From Anaerocolumna sp047777345 (lineage in GTDB: Bacteria > Bacillota > Clostridia > Lachnospirales > Lachnospiraceae): DNA of 64,000 nt. Positions within the stretch are counted from its first letter, which is position 1, and the number at the start of each line of letters is the position of its first letter. Of this stretch, positions 23,058 to 31,896 are shown one piece after another. The stretch covers positions 62,001-126,000 of the forward strand of contig JBKEEJ010000001.1 in assembly GCA_047777345.1 (NCBI GenBank). Direction: 5' to 3'. Made by a program: the position numbers and the translations under genes. Under the pieces are notes generated by a model. The model saw only the letters and a program-made list of their open reading frames with translations, was not told the DNA's origin and did not search any database.

Positions 23058-24377
23058 ATGGGAACAGCGACATTTAAAGGCGGCATTCATCCCTATGAGG
23101 GTAAGGATTTATCCAAGGATAAAGAAACAGCCCTTCTGTTACCAAAGGGTGAAATGGTATTTCCGATGGCCCAGCATATCGGTAAGCCGGCATTGCCGCT
23201 TGTATCAAAAGGCGATTATGTTTTGATGGGACAAAAAATTGGAGCTGCTGACGGGCTAGTTTCTTCCAATATCATCAGTTCTGTGTCTGGAACAGTAAAA
23301 GCCATTGAACCCAGGATGACAGCGGCCGGGTCCATGGTCTTATCGGTAGTTATTGAAAATGATAATGAATATAAAAGCATTGAAGGCTTAGGAAATAAAA
23401 GGGATTATGCGAAACTCAGCAAAGAAGAAATAAGAAACATTATCAGGGAAGCAGGCCTTGTAGGTCTTGGTGGAGCAGCATTTCCAGTTCATGTTAAATT
23501 AACTCCAAAAGATGATAACAAAATAGACTATGTTATTGTAAACGCTGCTGAATGTGAACCATACCTGACTTCTGATTACCGAATGCTTTTGGAAGAACCA
23601 GAAAAAATTATTGGAGGGCTTAAAATTGAGTTAAGTTTATTCCCTAACGCAAAGGGAATTATTGCCATTGAAGATAATAAACCCGAAGCAATTGCCAAAA
23701 TGCAGGAACTTGTAAAAGACGAACAAGGTATTGAAGTAAAGGTATTAAAGACCAAATATCCTCAGGGCGGAGAGAGATTTCTTATTTATGCCGTTACGGG
23801 ACGTAAAATTAATTCATCCCTTTTGCCCTATCAGGCAGGTTGTATCGTAAATAATGTGGATACGGTAATTTCAATCTATATGGCTGTGGCAGAATCTACG
23901 CCCCTTATGAGAAGAATTATTACGGTAACCGGTGATGCCATTGCTAATCCTCGCAACTTCAATGTGAAAATAGGTACCAGTTACAGACAGCTGGTTGAAG
24001 CGGCGGGAGGATTTAAAAGAGAACCGGAAAAAGTTATTTCCGGCGGGCCTATGATGGGGCAGGCACTGTTTACTTTAGATGTCCCGATTACAAAAACTTC
24101 TTCTGCTCTGCTTGCGTATGCCAAGGACCGGTCGGCCAGAATGCAGGCTACTTCCTGTATCCGTTGTGGAAGATGTGTTGCGGCCTGCCCAAGCAGAATT
24201 GTGCCGCAAAAACTTTATCAGTTTGCAGAACGGTCTGACACAGAAAACTTTATCAAATACAATGGTATGGAATGTTGTGACTGTGGCAGCTGTACCTTTG
24301 TATGTCCGGCCAAGCTGAATTTGAACCAGTCCTTTAAAGAAATGAGAATGCGTATACTAAATAGCAGAAAAAAGTAG
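23058..24377 (+). CDS. rnfC: Rnf complex subunit RnfC
   Basis: A 439-residue peripheral subunit of the ion-pumping ferredoxin:NAD oxidoreductase. It starts MGTATFKGGIHPYEGKDLSK. GLVGLGGAAFPVHVKL is the nucleotide/FMN-binding glycine-rich region. Two [4Fe-4S] motifs, CIRCGRCVAACP and CCDCGSCTFVCP, lie near the C-terminus. It is the NADH-side module. It is the first gene of rnfCDGEAB, the usual clostridial order, with AGAAGGAG as ribosome site. Confidence 0.96.
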   Translation: MGTATFKGGIHPYEGKDLSKDKETALLLPKGEMVFPMAQHIGKPALPLVSKGDYVLMGQKIGAADGLVSSNIISSVSGTVKAIEPRMTAAGSMVLSVVIENDNEYKSIEGLGNKRDYAKLSKEEIRNIIREAGLVGLGGAAFPVHVKLTPKDDNKIDYVIVNAAECEPYLTSDYRMLLEEPEKIIGGLKIELSLFPNAKGIIAIEDNKPEAIAKMQELVKDEQGIEVKVLKTKYPQGGERFLIYAVTGRKINSSLLPYQAGCIVNNVDTVISIYMAVAESTPLMRRIITVTGDAIANPRNFNVKIGTSYRQLVEAAGGFKREPEKVISGGPMMGQALFTLDVPITKTSSALLAYAKDRSARMQATSCIRCGRCVAACPSRIVPQKLYQFAERSDTENFIKYNGMECCDCGSCTFVCPAKLNLNQSFKEMRMRILNSRKK

Positions 24378-24396
24378 AAAGAAAGAGGTGCTGACT

Positions 24397-25401
24397 TTGA
24401 GTAAGTTGTATAATGTCTCAGCTTCTCCCCATACCAGAAGCCGGACAACTACTGCAACAATTATGCAGGACGTTATTATCGCACTGATTCCTGCAACAAT
24501 TTATGGAATATTTAATTTCGGAATAAAAGCCTTTTTAATTATATTAACGTCTGTCGTAGCCTGTGTTATGACAGAGTACATATATGAAAAAGCAATGAAA
24601 AAACCCCTTACTACCGGGGATTATAGTGCCGTGGTAACCGGCTTGTTACTGGCCTTAAATCTTTCTCCTAACGTTCCTTTGTGGATTCCTGTAATCGGCA
24701 GCGTATTTGCCATACTGGTGGTTAAAATGCTTTATGGTGGCATCGGACAGAATTTTATGAATCCGGCCCTGGCTGCAAGATGTTTTTTGCTTATTAGTTT
24801 TGCCGGAAGAATGAATAATTTTGCAGTTGAGCAAGTACAGGTATCGGGCTCGGTTCCTAAGATTTTTCAGTATTTGAATAAAGGAATCGTTGCCGTAGAT
24901 GGCGTAACAGGAGCCACTCCTTTGGCTTCCTTACGGGCCGGCGAATCGGTAGATCTGTTAAATTTATTTATTGGCAAACATGGTGGAACCATAGGAGAAA
25001 CCAGTGTTGCGGCAATTTTAATCGGTGCGGCTTATTTGCTCCTTAGAAAAGTAATCACATGGAGAATTCCGGTAACTTATCTGGCTTCCTTTGCACTCTT
25101 TCTGATTTTGTTCGGTGGAAAAGGCCTTGACTGGAACTTTTTATTTAGCCATCTCTTTGGCGGAGGCCTTATGTTAGGTGCTTTCTTTATGGCTACGGAT
25201 TATGCCACCAGTCCTATTACAGAAATGGGACAAATTGTATACGGTATTGTGCTGGGAATTATGACAGGCGTGTTCCGAATCTTTGGCGCATCCACAGAAG
25301 GGGTTTCTTTTGCAATTATATTCTGTAATTTGCTTGTTCCTCTGATTGAGAAAATAACACTTCCCAATATGTTTGGAAAGGGGGCCAAGGCAAATGAATA
25401 A
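24397..25401 (+). CDS. rnfD: Rnf complex subunit RnfD
   Basis: A roughly 334-residue membrane subunit with about nine transmembrane segments and covalent FMN. The start is taken as TTG 24397, six bases behind AGAGGTG, giving (M)SKLYNVSASPH, the normal RnfD start. GVTGATPLA contains the predicted flavinylated Thr. The gene overlaps rnfG by 8 bp. Confidence 0.95.
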   Translation: MSKLYNVSASPHTRSRTTTATIMQDVIIALIPATIYGIFNFGIKAFLIILTSVVACVMTEYIYEKAMKKPLTTGDYSAVVTGLLLALNLSPNVPLWIPVIGSVFAILVVKMLYGGIGQNFMNPALAARCFLLISFAGRMNNFAVEQVQVSGSVPKIFQYLNKGIVAVDGVTGATPLASLRAGESVDLLNLFIGKHGGTIGETSVAAILIGAAYLLLRKVITWRIPVTYLASFALFLILFGGKGLDWNFLFSHLFGGGLMLGAFFMATDYATSPITEMGQIVYGIVLGIMTGVFRIFGASTEGVSFAIIFCNLLVPLIEKITLPNMFGKGAKANE

Positions 25402-26047
25402 TGAGGTAAAAGAAAGCAAGGGATTATCCATAATAAAGGATGCGGCTGTTTTGTTCATCATAACATTAATCGCAGGATTTGCCCTGGGGCTGGTGTACGA
25501 GATTACCGCGCCTGTAATAGCAAAACAGAACCTGCAGGCCAAAATGAATGCTTATCAGGCTGTATATCCCGAAGCAGTTAACTTTAGCGAGGATGCTGCT
25601 TTATCTGAAAAAATGAAAGAAGCACCGGCCCTTTTGCAGTCCAAAGGATATGAAAATATATCCATTGACGAGGTTTTGGTTGCATCGGACCAATCCGGCA
25701 ATCCCATCGGCCATGTGGTGGTGGTAACTACCGGTGAAGGCTATGGCGGTGATATAACGGTTTCGGTTGGCTACAGTGATTCGGGTACGGTAAAAGGAAT
25801 AGAAATTCTGTCTATGAATGAAACAGCAGGACTTGGCGCAAAAGCGCAAAACAAAGAATTTAAGGAACAATTTGCCGAGAAAAATGTTACGGAATTTACC
25901 TATACAAAGTCAGGAGCAAAAGCAGAAAATGAAATTGATGCTTTAAGCGGTGCGACCATTACTACAAGAGCTGTTGTAAATGCGGTCAATGCGGGATTAT
26001 ATTTCCTTAATAATCTTGCAGCGGAAAATGTTCAGGGAGGAGAATAA
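25394..26047 (+). CDS. rnfG: Rnf complex subunit RnfG
   Basis: A 217-residue flavoprotein subunit with one N-terminal membrane helix and an extracytoplasmic FMN-binding domain. GYGGDITVSVGY, ETAGLGAKA and DALSGATITTRAV are the family signatures. The Thr of SGAT is the FMN acceptor modified by ApbE. ATG 25394 follows AAGGGGGCC; an upstream in-frame ATG at 25373 lies inside rnfD and is unlikely. Confidence 0.95.
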   Translation: MNNEVKESKGLSIIKDAAVLFIITLIAGFALGLVYEITAPVIAKQNLQAKMNAYQAVYPEAVNFSEDAALSEKMKEAPALLQSKGYENISIDEVLVASDQSGNPIGHVVVVTTGEGYGGDITVSVGYSDSGTVKGIEILSMNETAGLGAKAQNKEFKEQFAEKNVTEFTYTKSGAKAENEIDALSGATITTRAVVNAVNAGLYFLNNLAAENVQGGE

Positions 26048-26048
26048 T

Positions 26049-26813
26049 ATGAGCCAGAAAAGCGAAGAAACCAATAGGAATAAATCAAATAAGGTTAATT
26101 ATCTGGAGCCGCTCATCAACGGTCTTATTAAAGAAAATCCAACATTTGTTCTGATGCTTGGTTTATGTCCTACACTGGCGGTTACGACTTCCGCAAGTAA
26201 TGCGATTGGCATGGGATTGTCCTCAACTGCAGTACTGGTTATGTCCAATATGCTGATATCCCTGTTAAGAAACGTTATTCCGGATAAAGTCAGAATGCCG
26301 TCGTACATTGTAATCGTTGCTTCTTTTGTAACCATAGTTCAGTTTTTGATACAGGCTTATGTGCCTTCCATATACGATGCTCTGGGAATTTACATACCAT
26401 TAATAGTTGTAAACTGTATCATCCTTGGAAGGGCGGAAGCCTATGCCAATAAACACTCGGTCGGTCTGTCTGTTATGGATGGTATCGGAATGGGATTGGG
26501 ATTTACCATAGGCCTTCTGTTAATCGGCATGTTCAGGGAACTGTTAGGTAACGGTACAATCTTTAATATTCGGATTATGCCCAAAGCCTACGAACCTGCC
26601 ACTATATTTATACTGGCTCCCGGAGCTTTCTTTGTGCTTTCCATATTAACTGCTCTGCAGAACAAATTTAAATTAAAATCAGCCACCAACGGATCAGTAA
26701 AATCTTCGGGCCTTGCCTGCGGTGGTAACTGCGAGGCCTGTGCGGGAATTTCCTGTATGTTAAATCATGAAAAGATTCAGATTGAGGAAATTAATAAAAA
26801 AGCAGAGAGTTAA
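26049..26813 (+). CDS. rnfE: Rnf complex subunit RnfE
   Basis: A 254-residue integral membrane subunit homologous to NqrD, with about six transmembrane segments. It begins MSQKSEETNRNK behind GGAGGAGAATAAT. LMLGLCPTLAVTTSASNA holds the conserved Cys and is the segment that pairs with RnfA. The C-terminal tail is Cys-rich (CGGNCEACAGISC), a feature seen in some clostridial RnfE proteins and possibly metal binding. Confidence 0.94.
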   Translation: MSQKSEETNRNKSNKVNYLEPLINGLIKENPTFVLMLGLCPTLAVTTSASNAIGMGLSSTAVLVMSNMLISLLRNVIPDKVRMPSYIVIVASFVTIVQFLIQAYVPSIYDALGIYIPLIVVNCIILGRAEAYANKHSVGLSVMDGIGMGLGFTIGLLLIGMFRELLGNGTIFNIRIMPKAYEPATIFILAPGAFFVLSILTALQNKFKLKSATNGSVKSSGLACGGNCEACAGISCMLNHEKIQIEEINKKAES

Positions 26814-26827
26814 GGAGGAAATAATAA

Positions 26828-27403
26828 ATGGGAGAATTATTATTGATATTCGTAGGATCCGCCCTGGTCAGCAATGTGGTTTTAAGTCAGTTCCTTGGCT
26901 TATGTTCTTTTGTGGGCGTATCCAAAAAAATAAAAACTGCCACCGGCATGGGCCTTGCAGTTGTGTTTGTTATTACCATTGCCTCTGCCTGTGCCAACCT
27001 GCTCTATCGATTTATCCTGGTACCTTTTGGCCTTGAATATTTGCAGACGATAGTATTTATTCTGGTAATTGCAGCCCTGGTACAGTTTGTGGAAATGGTA
27101 ATAAAAAAGTATAGTCCTGCCCTTTACAACGCCCTGGGAGTTTATTTAGCTCTTATTACCACCAACTGTGCGGTATTGGGTGTGGCCCTTATTAACGTAA
27201 AAAAAGATTATGGATTTGTTGCCAGTGTGGTAAACGGTGTTGGTACGGCTGCTGGCTATTTGATTGCCATAATTCTTTTGGCAGGAATCCGTGAAAGAAT
27301 TGAATACAATGATATACCCAAATCTTTTCAGGGTATGCCCATTGTATTAATTACTGCAGGCCTGATGGCAATTGCATTTTTCGGATTCTCCGGTATAATA
27401 TAG
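26828..27403 (+). CDS. rnfA: Rnf complex subunit RnfA
   Basis: A 191-residue integral membrane subunit homologous to NqrE, with about six transmembrane segments. SQFLGLCSFVGVS and ITTNCAVLGVAL contain the two conserved Cys that, with RnfE, hold an intramembrane iron-sulfur cluster. The ribosome site is AAGGAGGAAAT. It is the translocation core of the complex. Confidence 0.96.
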   Translation: MGELLLIFVGSALVSNVVLSQFLGLCSFVGVSKKIKTATGMGLAVVFVITIASACANLLYRFILVPFGLEYLQTIVFILVIAALVQFVEMVIKKYSPALYNALGVYLALITTNCAVLGVALINVKKDYGFVASVVNGVGTAAGYLIAIILLAGIRERIEYNDIPKSFQGMPIVLITAGLMAIAFFGFSGII

Positions 27404-27413
27404 GAGGTGTAAA

Positions 27414-28289
27414 ATGAACACCATATTATTACAGAATATATTTTACATTGGATCCCCCGTACTGGCTTTAAGCTGGGCCGGCGTAGGTATTGCTACTTTC
27501 CTGATTAGCGCAACCGGAATTGTTATAGGATTATTCTTAGGTTTCGCTGCTACAAAACTGGAAGTCAAAGTGGACGAAAGGGAACAATCCATACGGGAAT
27601 TATTGCCCGGTAATAACTGCGGAGCCTGTGGTTATGCCGGCTGTGACAATCTGGCCCAGGCAATAGCGGCGGGAAATGCTCCCTGTAATGCCTGTCCTGT
27701 GGCAAACAGTAAAATACACAGCCAGATTGCTGAAATTATGGGAACCGATGTGGAAGAAAATGAAAAACAGGTGGCAAAAGTAAAATGTGCCGGTACCTGT
27801 GACAAGGCAAAAGTGAAATATAATTATTTTGGCATTAGGGACTGCAGAAAGGCTTCCGTCACACCGGGAAAAGGACCAAAACAGTGTGGTTATGGATGTA
27901 TGGGTTTTGGCTCCTGCGTAAAGGTATGCCAGTTTGACGCAATTCACATTGTTGATGGCGTGGCTGTGGTGGATAAAGAAAAATGCACATCCTGCGGTTT
28001 ATGTATAAAAGAATGTCCCAATAATTTAATTGAACTGGTTCCTTATGAAGCCAGACATTTTGTTCAGTGCAATTCCAAAGACAAGGGCAAGGATGTAAAA
28101 GCTGCCTGCAGCATTGGCTGTATCGGATGTAAAATCTGTGAAAAGGCCTGTGAATTTGACGCAATAAAAGTAGTGGATAATCTTGCCCATATTGATTACA
28201 GCAAGTGCACCAATTGCGGTAAATGCGCAATGAAGTGCCCTTCTAAGGTTATTCTGTCAGAAATCAGGGAAGAATCAGCCAGTGCATGA
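27414..28289 (+). CDS. rnfB: Rnf complex subunit RnfB
   Basis: A 291-residue ferredoxin-oxidising subunit. An N-terminal membrane anchor (about residues 17-45) is followed by a [4Fe-4S] domain (NNCGACGYAGCDNLA plus a later Cys). Further Cys clusters follow, including CTSCGLCIKECP and CTNCGKCAMKCP. It takes electrons from reduced ferredoxin. It is the last subunit gene and ends where the Gx-transporter gene may begin. Confidence 0.96.
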   Translation: MNTILLQNIFYIGSPVLALSWAGVGIATFLISATGIVIGLFLGFAATKLEVKVDEREQSIRELLPGNNCGACGYAGCDNLAQAIAAGNAPCNACPVANSKIHSQIAEIMGTDVEENEKQVAKVKCAGTCDKAKVKYNYFGIRDCRKASVTPGKGPKQCGYGCMGFGSCVKVCQFDAIHIVDGVAVVDKEKCTSCGLCIKECPNNLIELVPYEARHFVQCNSKDKGKDVKAACSIGCIGCKICEKACEFDAIKVVDNLAHIDYSKCTNCGKCAMKCPSKVILSEIREESASA

Positions 28290-28342
28290 GTTTAGGGCCA
28301 AACGGGTTAAGGGAGTTTACAGGCGGAAAGGAAATTACAATA

Positions 28343-28846
28343 ATGAGAAACACCAGATCAAAAAGGGTGGCGCTTTACGGCATGTTTGTGGCATTGGCTT
28401 TTGTATTCAGCTATGTGGAAGTGCTGTTACCCATAAACATAGGAATTCCCGGTATAAAACTCGGGTTGGCCAATATTGTTGTGCTTACGGCTTTGTATGC
28501 CATGGGAGTAAAAGAAGCATTTGTAGTATCAGTTATCCGTATCATACTGGTCGGGTTTACATTTGGAAATATGTTCAGTATGTTATACAGCCTGGCAGGC
28601 GGACTGCTTAGCTGGATGGTAATGTGCCTGTTAAAAAAGTTAAAATCATTCAGCATGATTGGTGTCAGCATTGGCGGAGGCATCAGTCATAATATAGGTC
28701 AGATCATTGTGGCAAGCATAGTATTAAGAACGGAAAGTCTGAAATATTATTTGCCTGTATTGTTAATTGCCGGTACAGTAACCGGGATTTTAATCGGTCT
28801 GCTCGGAGTCTGGATATTAAAAGTGCAGAAGAAAATATTTGATTAA
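28343..28846 (+). CDS. Gx transporter family membrane protein (EetB-like)
   Basis: A 167-residue protein with about five transmembrane segments, similar to proteins annotated as heptaprenyl diphosphate synthase component I or Gx transporter. ENIGIPGIKLGLAN-type sequence (NIGIPGIKLGLANIVVL) and GGGISHNIGQI are characteristic. ATG 28343 has AAAGGAAA upstream; an ATG at 28286 overlapping the rnfB stop would add 19 residues. Related proteins occur in electron-transfer loci as EetB. It lies directly behind rnfB in the same operon. The substrate is unknown. Confidence 0.82.
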   Translation: MRNTRSKRVALYGMFVALAFVFSYVEVLLPINIGIPGIKLGLANIVVLTALYAMGVKEAFVVSVIRIILVGFTFGNMFSMLYSLAGGLLSWMVMCLLKKLKSFSMIGVSIGGGISHNIGQIIVASIVLRTESLKYYLPVLLIAGTVTGILIGLLGVWILKVQKKIFD

Positions 28847-28861
28847 TAGGGGAATCGTGCT

Positions 28862-29890
28862 GTGAGAAAAAACGCAACTATGAAAGATATCTCTCAAAAA
28901 TGCGGAGTGTCCATATCAACTGTCAGCAAGGCATTGAACGGTTATCAGGATATCAGTGAAGAAACAAGAGAAATGATATTAAAAGCCGCCAATGAGGCAG
29001 GTTATTTTCCGGATGCCAATTCCAGAACATTAAAGATGAAGAAAACTTATAATATTGGAGTTTTGTTTTCTACTATGGGAAACTATGATTTCAGGAATGA
29101 ATATTTTGCCCATATTTTAGCATCTTTTAAGGGAAAAGCAGCCAAACGGGGATATGATATTACTTTCATTGAGCATAACATTGGCAATCGGAAAACGACT
29201 TACCTGGATCACTGCAAGTACCGAAATTTTGACGGTGTATTTATAGCATGTGCGGATTATAGTGATCCCGAAGTATTAGAACTGGTTAACAGTGACTATC
29301 CGGTTGTAACCATAGACCATCCGTTTAACGAGGCTATTTCCGTTTTGTCTGACAATGTTGACGGAATGAGGCAGCTTACCCAGTATATTATTGACCAGGG
29401 ACATACCAAAATAGCTTATATTCACGGAACCAAATCATCGGTTACACATAACCGTCTGGTCAGTTTTAATACTGTGCTGAAAGAAAATGGCATTAAGGTA
29501 CCGGACGAATATTTTGTGGAAGGAATTTACCGAAGTTCGGAGTGCGCGGAAAAGCTGACCCTTCAGTTATTACAACTGGATGATCCGCCTACCTGCATTA
29601 TTGCACCGGATGATTATGCGGCCCTGGGCGTTATGAATACGGTAAGAAGATTAGGTCTTAAAATACCGGATGATATTTCCGTTGCGGGGTATGACGGCAT
29701 TTCGGTAGCCCAGGCCTTAGAGCCCAAACTTACCACTATTAAGCAGGATACGGATAAAATAGGAGCGGAAGCCGCAAAACAGCTGATTAATTTAATCGAA
29801 AGTCCTATGACTACCTCTCTGGACAATATATATTTAAAAGTTCAGTTAGTAAAAGGTGCTTCCGTAAAAAATATAAAAGCAAGTCATTAA
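28862..29890 (+). CDS. LacI-family transcriptional regulator
   Basis: A 342-residue regulator. The helix-turn-helix is MKDISQKCGVSISTVSKALNG (residue 7 onward). A periplasmic-binding-protein-like sensor domain follows, with PDDISVAGYDGISVAQALEPKLTTI near the end. The start is GTG 28862, 15 bp behind the Gx-transporter gene; ATG 28880 is possible. It may be co-transcribed with rnf but usually such proteins sense sugars. The target is unknown. Confidence 0.9.
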   Translation: MRKNATMKDISQKCGVSISTVSKALNGYQDISEETREMILKAANEAGYFPDANSRTLKMKKTYNIGVLFSTMGNYDFRNEYFAHILASFKGKAAKRGYDITFIEHNIGNRKTTYLDHCKYRNFDGVFIACADYSDPEVLELVNSDYPVVTIDHPFNEAISVLSDNVDGMRQLTQYIIDQGHTKIAYIHGTKSSVTHNRLVSFNTVLKENGIKVPDEYFVEGIYRSSECAEKLTLQLLQLDDPPTCIIAPDDYAALGVMNTVRRLGLKIPDDISVAGYDGISVAQALEPKLTTIKQDTDKIGAEAAKQLINLIESPMTTSLDNIYLKVQLVKGASVKNIKASH

Positions 29891-30074
29891 AAATTATCTT
29901 CCTATATAAAATATAAAAATAAGAATAAAAATGGAAAGAAGCGGCACGGGAAAGTTTACCTTTTTCCTGTGCCGAAAATCCGGCCGGACGTAAGTGTCTG
30001 CTTTAAGACCCGGACTTTTTGCCCTTGAAATTTTGAATGGGGTGTATTATAATTATAAAACATAAAAAAATAGG
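29891..30074. other. intergenic region with an inverted repeat
   Basis: CGGCACGGGAAA (29942-29953) pairs with TTTCCTGTGCCG (29963-29974) in a strong hairpin, but no T-tract follows on the plus strand. It may still stop the regulator transcript. Nothing else is recognised here. Confidence 0.55.
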
Positions 30075-30103
30075 TTGACGGAAATGAAAGAGTATGTTAT
30101 ATT
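30075..30103 (+). promoter_or_regulatory. sigma-A promoter of rpmG-secE-nusG
   Basis: TTGACG (30075-30080) and TATATT (30098-30103) are exactly 17 bp apart, about 130 bp before rpmG. Confidence 0.75.
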
Positions 30104-30234
30104 AGACTAGCGATGGAAGAGGTCTTTTTTTTATGCCTAAAAAACCCGTGAGCCAATTGTTAATTACTTTGGATTATATGATAATCTATGAAACAATTGT
30201 CACATAATTTAAAATTTAAGCGGAGGTGGAAGTT

Positions 30235-30384
30235 GTGCGCACAAAGATTACATTGGCATGTACAGAATGTAAACAACGTAATTACAACATGACAAAGGAT
30301 AAGAAGGCACATCCGGACAGGATGGAAACCAAGAAGTATTGCAAATTCTGTAAGACACACACATTACACAAAGAAACAAAATAA
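30235..30384 (+). CDS. rpmG: 50S ribosomal protein L33
   Basis: A 49-residue protein starting at GTG 30235 behind CGGAGGTGG: RTKITLACTECKQRNYN, then KKYCKFCKTHTLHKETK. The four Cys (CTEC and CKFC) identify the zinc-binding form of L33. It heads the usual rpmG-secE-nusG cluster. Confidence 0.95.
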   Translation: MRTKITLACTECKQRNYNMTKDKKAHPDRMETKKYCKFCKTHTLHKETK

Positions 30385-30500
30385 TATGTCTAATCTTCGA
30401 TACAAGCAGTTTTTATAAAGATTTTATATAAGTTATTTCCATACGGAATACAATATAAAATTACTTTATAACTGCATTGTTAAGAAAGGAAAGTGAAAAT

Positions 30501-30710
30501 ATGGGAGAAACTGCGAATACTCCAGAGAAAGCTCCGAAGAAAAGTTGGTTTAAAGGCCTGAAAGCAGAATTTGATAAAATTGTTTGGCCTGATAAAGAAT
30601 CACTGGCAAAGCAGTCGCTGGCAGTCATTGTAGTATCCATTATTTTAGGTGTAATTATTTCTATACTGGATTTGGGAATTAAGTATGGTATAGATGTTCT
30701 TATTAAGTAG
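30501..30710 (+). CDS. secE: preprotein translocase subunit SecE
   Basis: A 69-residue membrane protein with a charged N-terminal part, the conserved amphipathic FKGLKAEFDKIVWPDKESL and a single C-terminal transmembrane helix. ATG 30501 is used, with AAGAAAGGAAAG upstream. It forms the SecYEG channel with SecY. Confidence 0.95.
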   Translation: MGETANTPEKAPKKSWFKGLKAEFDKIVWPDKESLAKQSLAVIVVSIILGVIISILDLGIKYGIDVLIK

Positions 30711-30727
30711 GATACAGGTGATTATAT

Positions 30728-31246
30728 ATGTCAAAGACGAATTGGTACGTTGTTCATACTTACTCAGGATATGAGAATAAGGTAAAAGCCAATATTGAGA
30801 AAACAATTGAAAACAGAAAACTTCAAGATCAAATCTTAGAGGTTTCCGTTCCCCTTCAGGATGTGATTGAAGTAAAGAACGGTGTTAAGAAAAAAGTTCA
30901 GAAAAAAATGTTTCCTGGATATGTTTTGCTTAACATGGAAATGAACGATGATACCTGGTACGTAGTTCGTAATACGAGAGGCGTTACAGGCTTTGTCGGT
31001 CCCGGATCCAAACCGGTTCCCTTGACAGAAGCAGAAATGAAGGCAATGGGAATTAAAAAAGATGAAGTTGAGATTGACTTTGAAGTAGGTGATACTGTTG
31101 AAGTTGTCTCTGGTGTGTGGGAGAATACAACAGGAGTCATCAAACAGATTAATCCCCATAAACAGATCGTCACAATCAGTGTTGATATGTTTGGCCGTGA
31201 AACTCCTGTCGAAATAAGTTTCACGGATATTAAAAAAATACAGTGA
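30728..31246 (+). CDS. nusG: transcription termination/antitermination factor NusG
   Basis: A 172-residue factor beginning SKTNWYVVHTYSGYENKVK. It has the NGN domain (KKMFPGYVLLNMEMNDD, RNTRGVTGFVG) and a C-terminal KOW domain (FEVGDTVEVVSGVWENTTGVI). It binds RNA polymerase and ribosomal S10. It lies 17 bp after secE. Confidence 0.97.
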   Translation: MSKTNWYVVHTYSGYENKVKANIEKTIENRKLQDQILEVSVPLQDVIEVKNGVKKKVQKKMFPGYVLLNMEMNDDTWYVVRNTRGVTGFVGPGSKPVPLTEAEMKAMGIKKDEVEIDFEVGDTVEVVSGVWENTTGVIKQINPHKQIVTISVDMFGRETPVEISFTDIKKIQ

Positions 31247-31320
31247 CTAAATAGTTACTAATATGTAAACAATAAACATCCGGATAGGAGTTCTTTCATT
31301 GTTTGAAACAAATCCGGATG

Positions 31321-31347
31321 GTGGGAGGGCAATCCCGATAAGACCAC
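31321..31347 (+). promoter_or_regulatory. L1-type autoregulatory RNA site before rplK
   Basis: GTGG-GAGGG-CAA-TCCC-GATAAGA-CCAC folds into two short stems around an asymmetric GGAGGG/CCCGATAA loop, matching the known ribosomal protein L1 mRNA site. It lies just before the rplK ribosome site. Another hairpin (CATCCGGAT/ATCCGGATG, 31277-31320) precedes it. Confidence 0.65.
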
Positions 31348-31368
31348 AATTTTAGGAGGTATGCTATA

Positions 31369-31794
31369 ATGGCAAAGAAAGTTACAGGTTATATCAAATT
31401 ACAAATCCCTGCTGGAAAGGCTACACCGGCTCCGCCAGTTGGTCCTGCACTTGGTCAGCATGGTGTTAATATCGTACAATTTACAAAAGAATTTAATGCA
31501 AGAACAGCAGATCAGGAAGGAATGATTATACCGGTTGTAATCACCGTATATCAGGACAGAAGCTTTAGTTTCATTACAAAAACACCTCCGGCTGCAGTTC
31601 TTTTAAAGAAAGCTTGTAAAATAAATTCCGGTTCTGCTACACCGAATAAGACGAAAGTTGCTACTATTACAAAAGATGAGGTAAGAAAAATAGCAGAACT
31701 TAAAATGCCTGATTTAAATGCAGCTACCATTGATGCTGCAATCAGTATGATTTGCGGTACAGCAAGAAGTATGGGAATCGCTGTAGTTGACTAA
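31369..31794 (+). CDS. rplK: 50S ribosomal protein L11
   Basis: A 141-residue protein, full length, with GYIKLQIPAGKATPAPPVGP at the N-terminus (residue 7 onward) and the rRNA-binding C-terminal domain ending ICGTARSMGIAVVD. It binds the GTPase-associated centre of 23S rRNA. The ribosome site is TTAGGAGGT. Confidence 0.97.
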   Translation: MAKKVTGYIKLQIPAGKATPAPPVGPALGQHGVNIVQFTKEFNARTADQEGMIIPVVITVYQDRSFSFITKTPPAAVLLKKACKINSGSATPNKTKVATITKDEVRKIAELKMPDLNAATIDAAISMICGTARSMGIAVVD

Positions 31795-31807
31795 GAATCG
31801 TAATACT

Positions 31808-31881
31808 GTGGGAGGGTAATGGTTGCACGAAACCTATTTAGCGCAGAGTAAACGAAGCGCTATTACTCCCGATACTACCAC
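31808..31881 (+). promoter_or_regulatory. second L1-type RNA site before rplA
   Basis: GTGGGAGGGTAAT (31808-31820) pairs with ATTACTCCC-GATACTA-CCAC (ending 31881). It keeps the same loop pattern as the site before rplK. The apex holds an extra hairpin (AGCGC...GCGCT). Confidence 0.6.
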
Positions 31882-31896
31882 TAGGAGGTTAATGAA

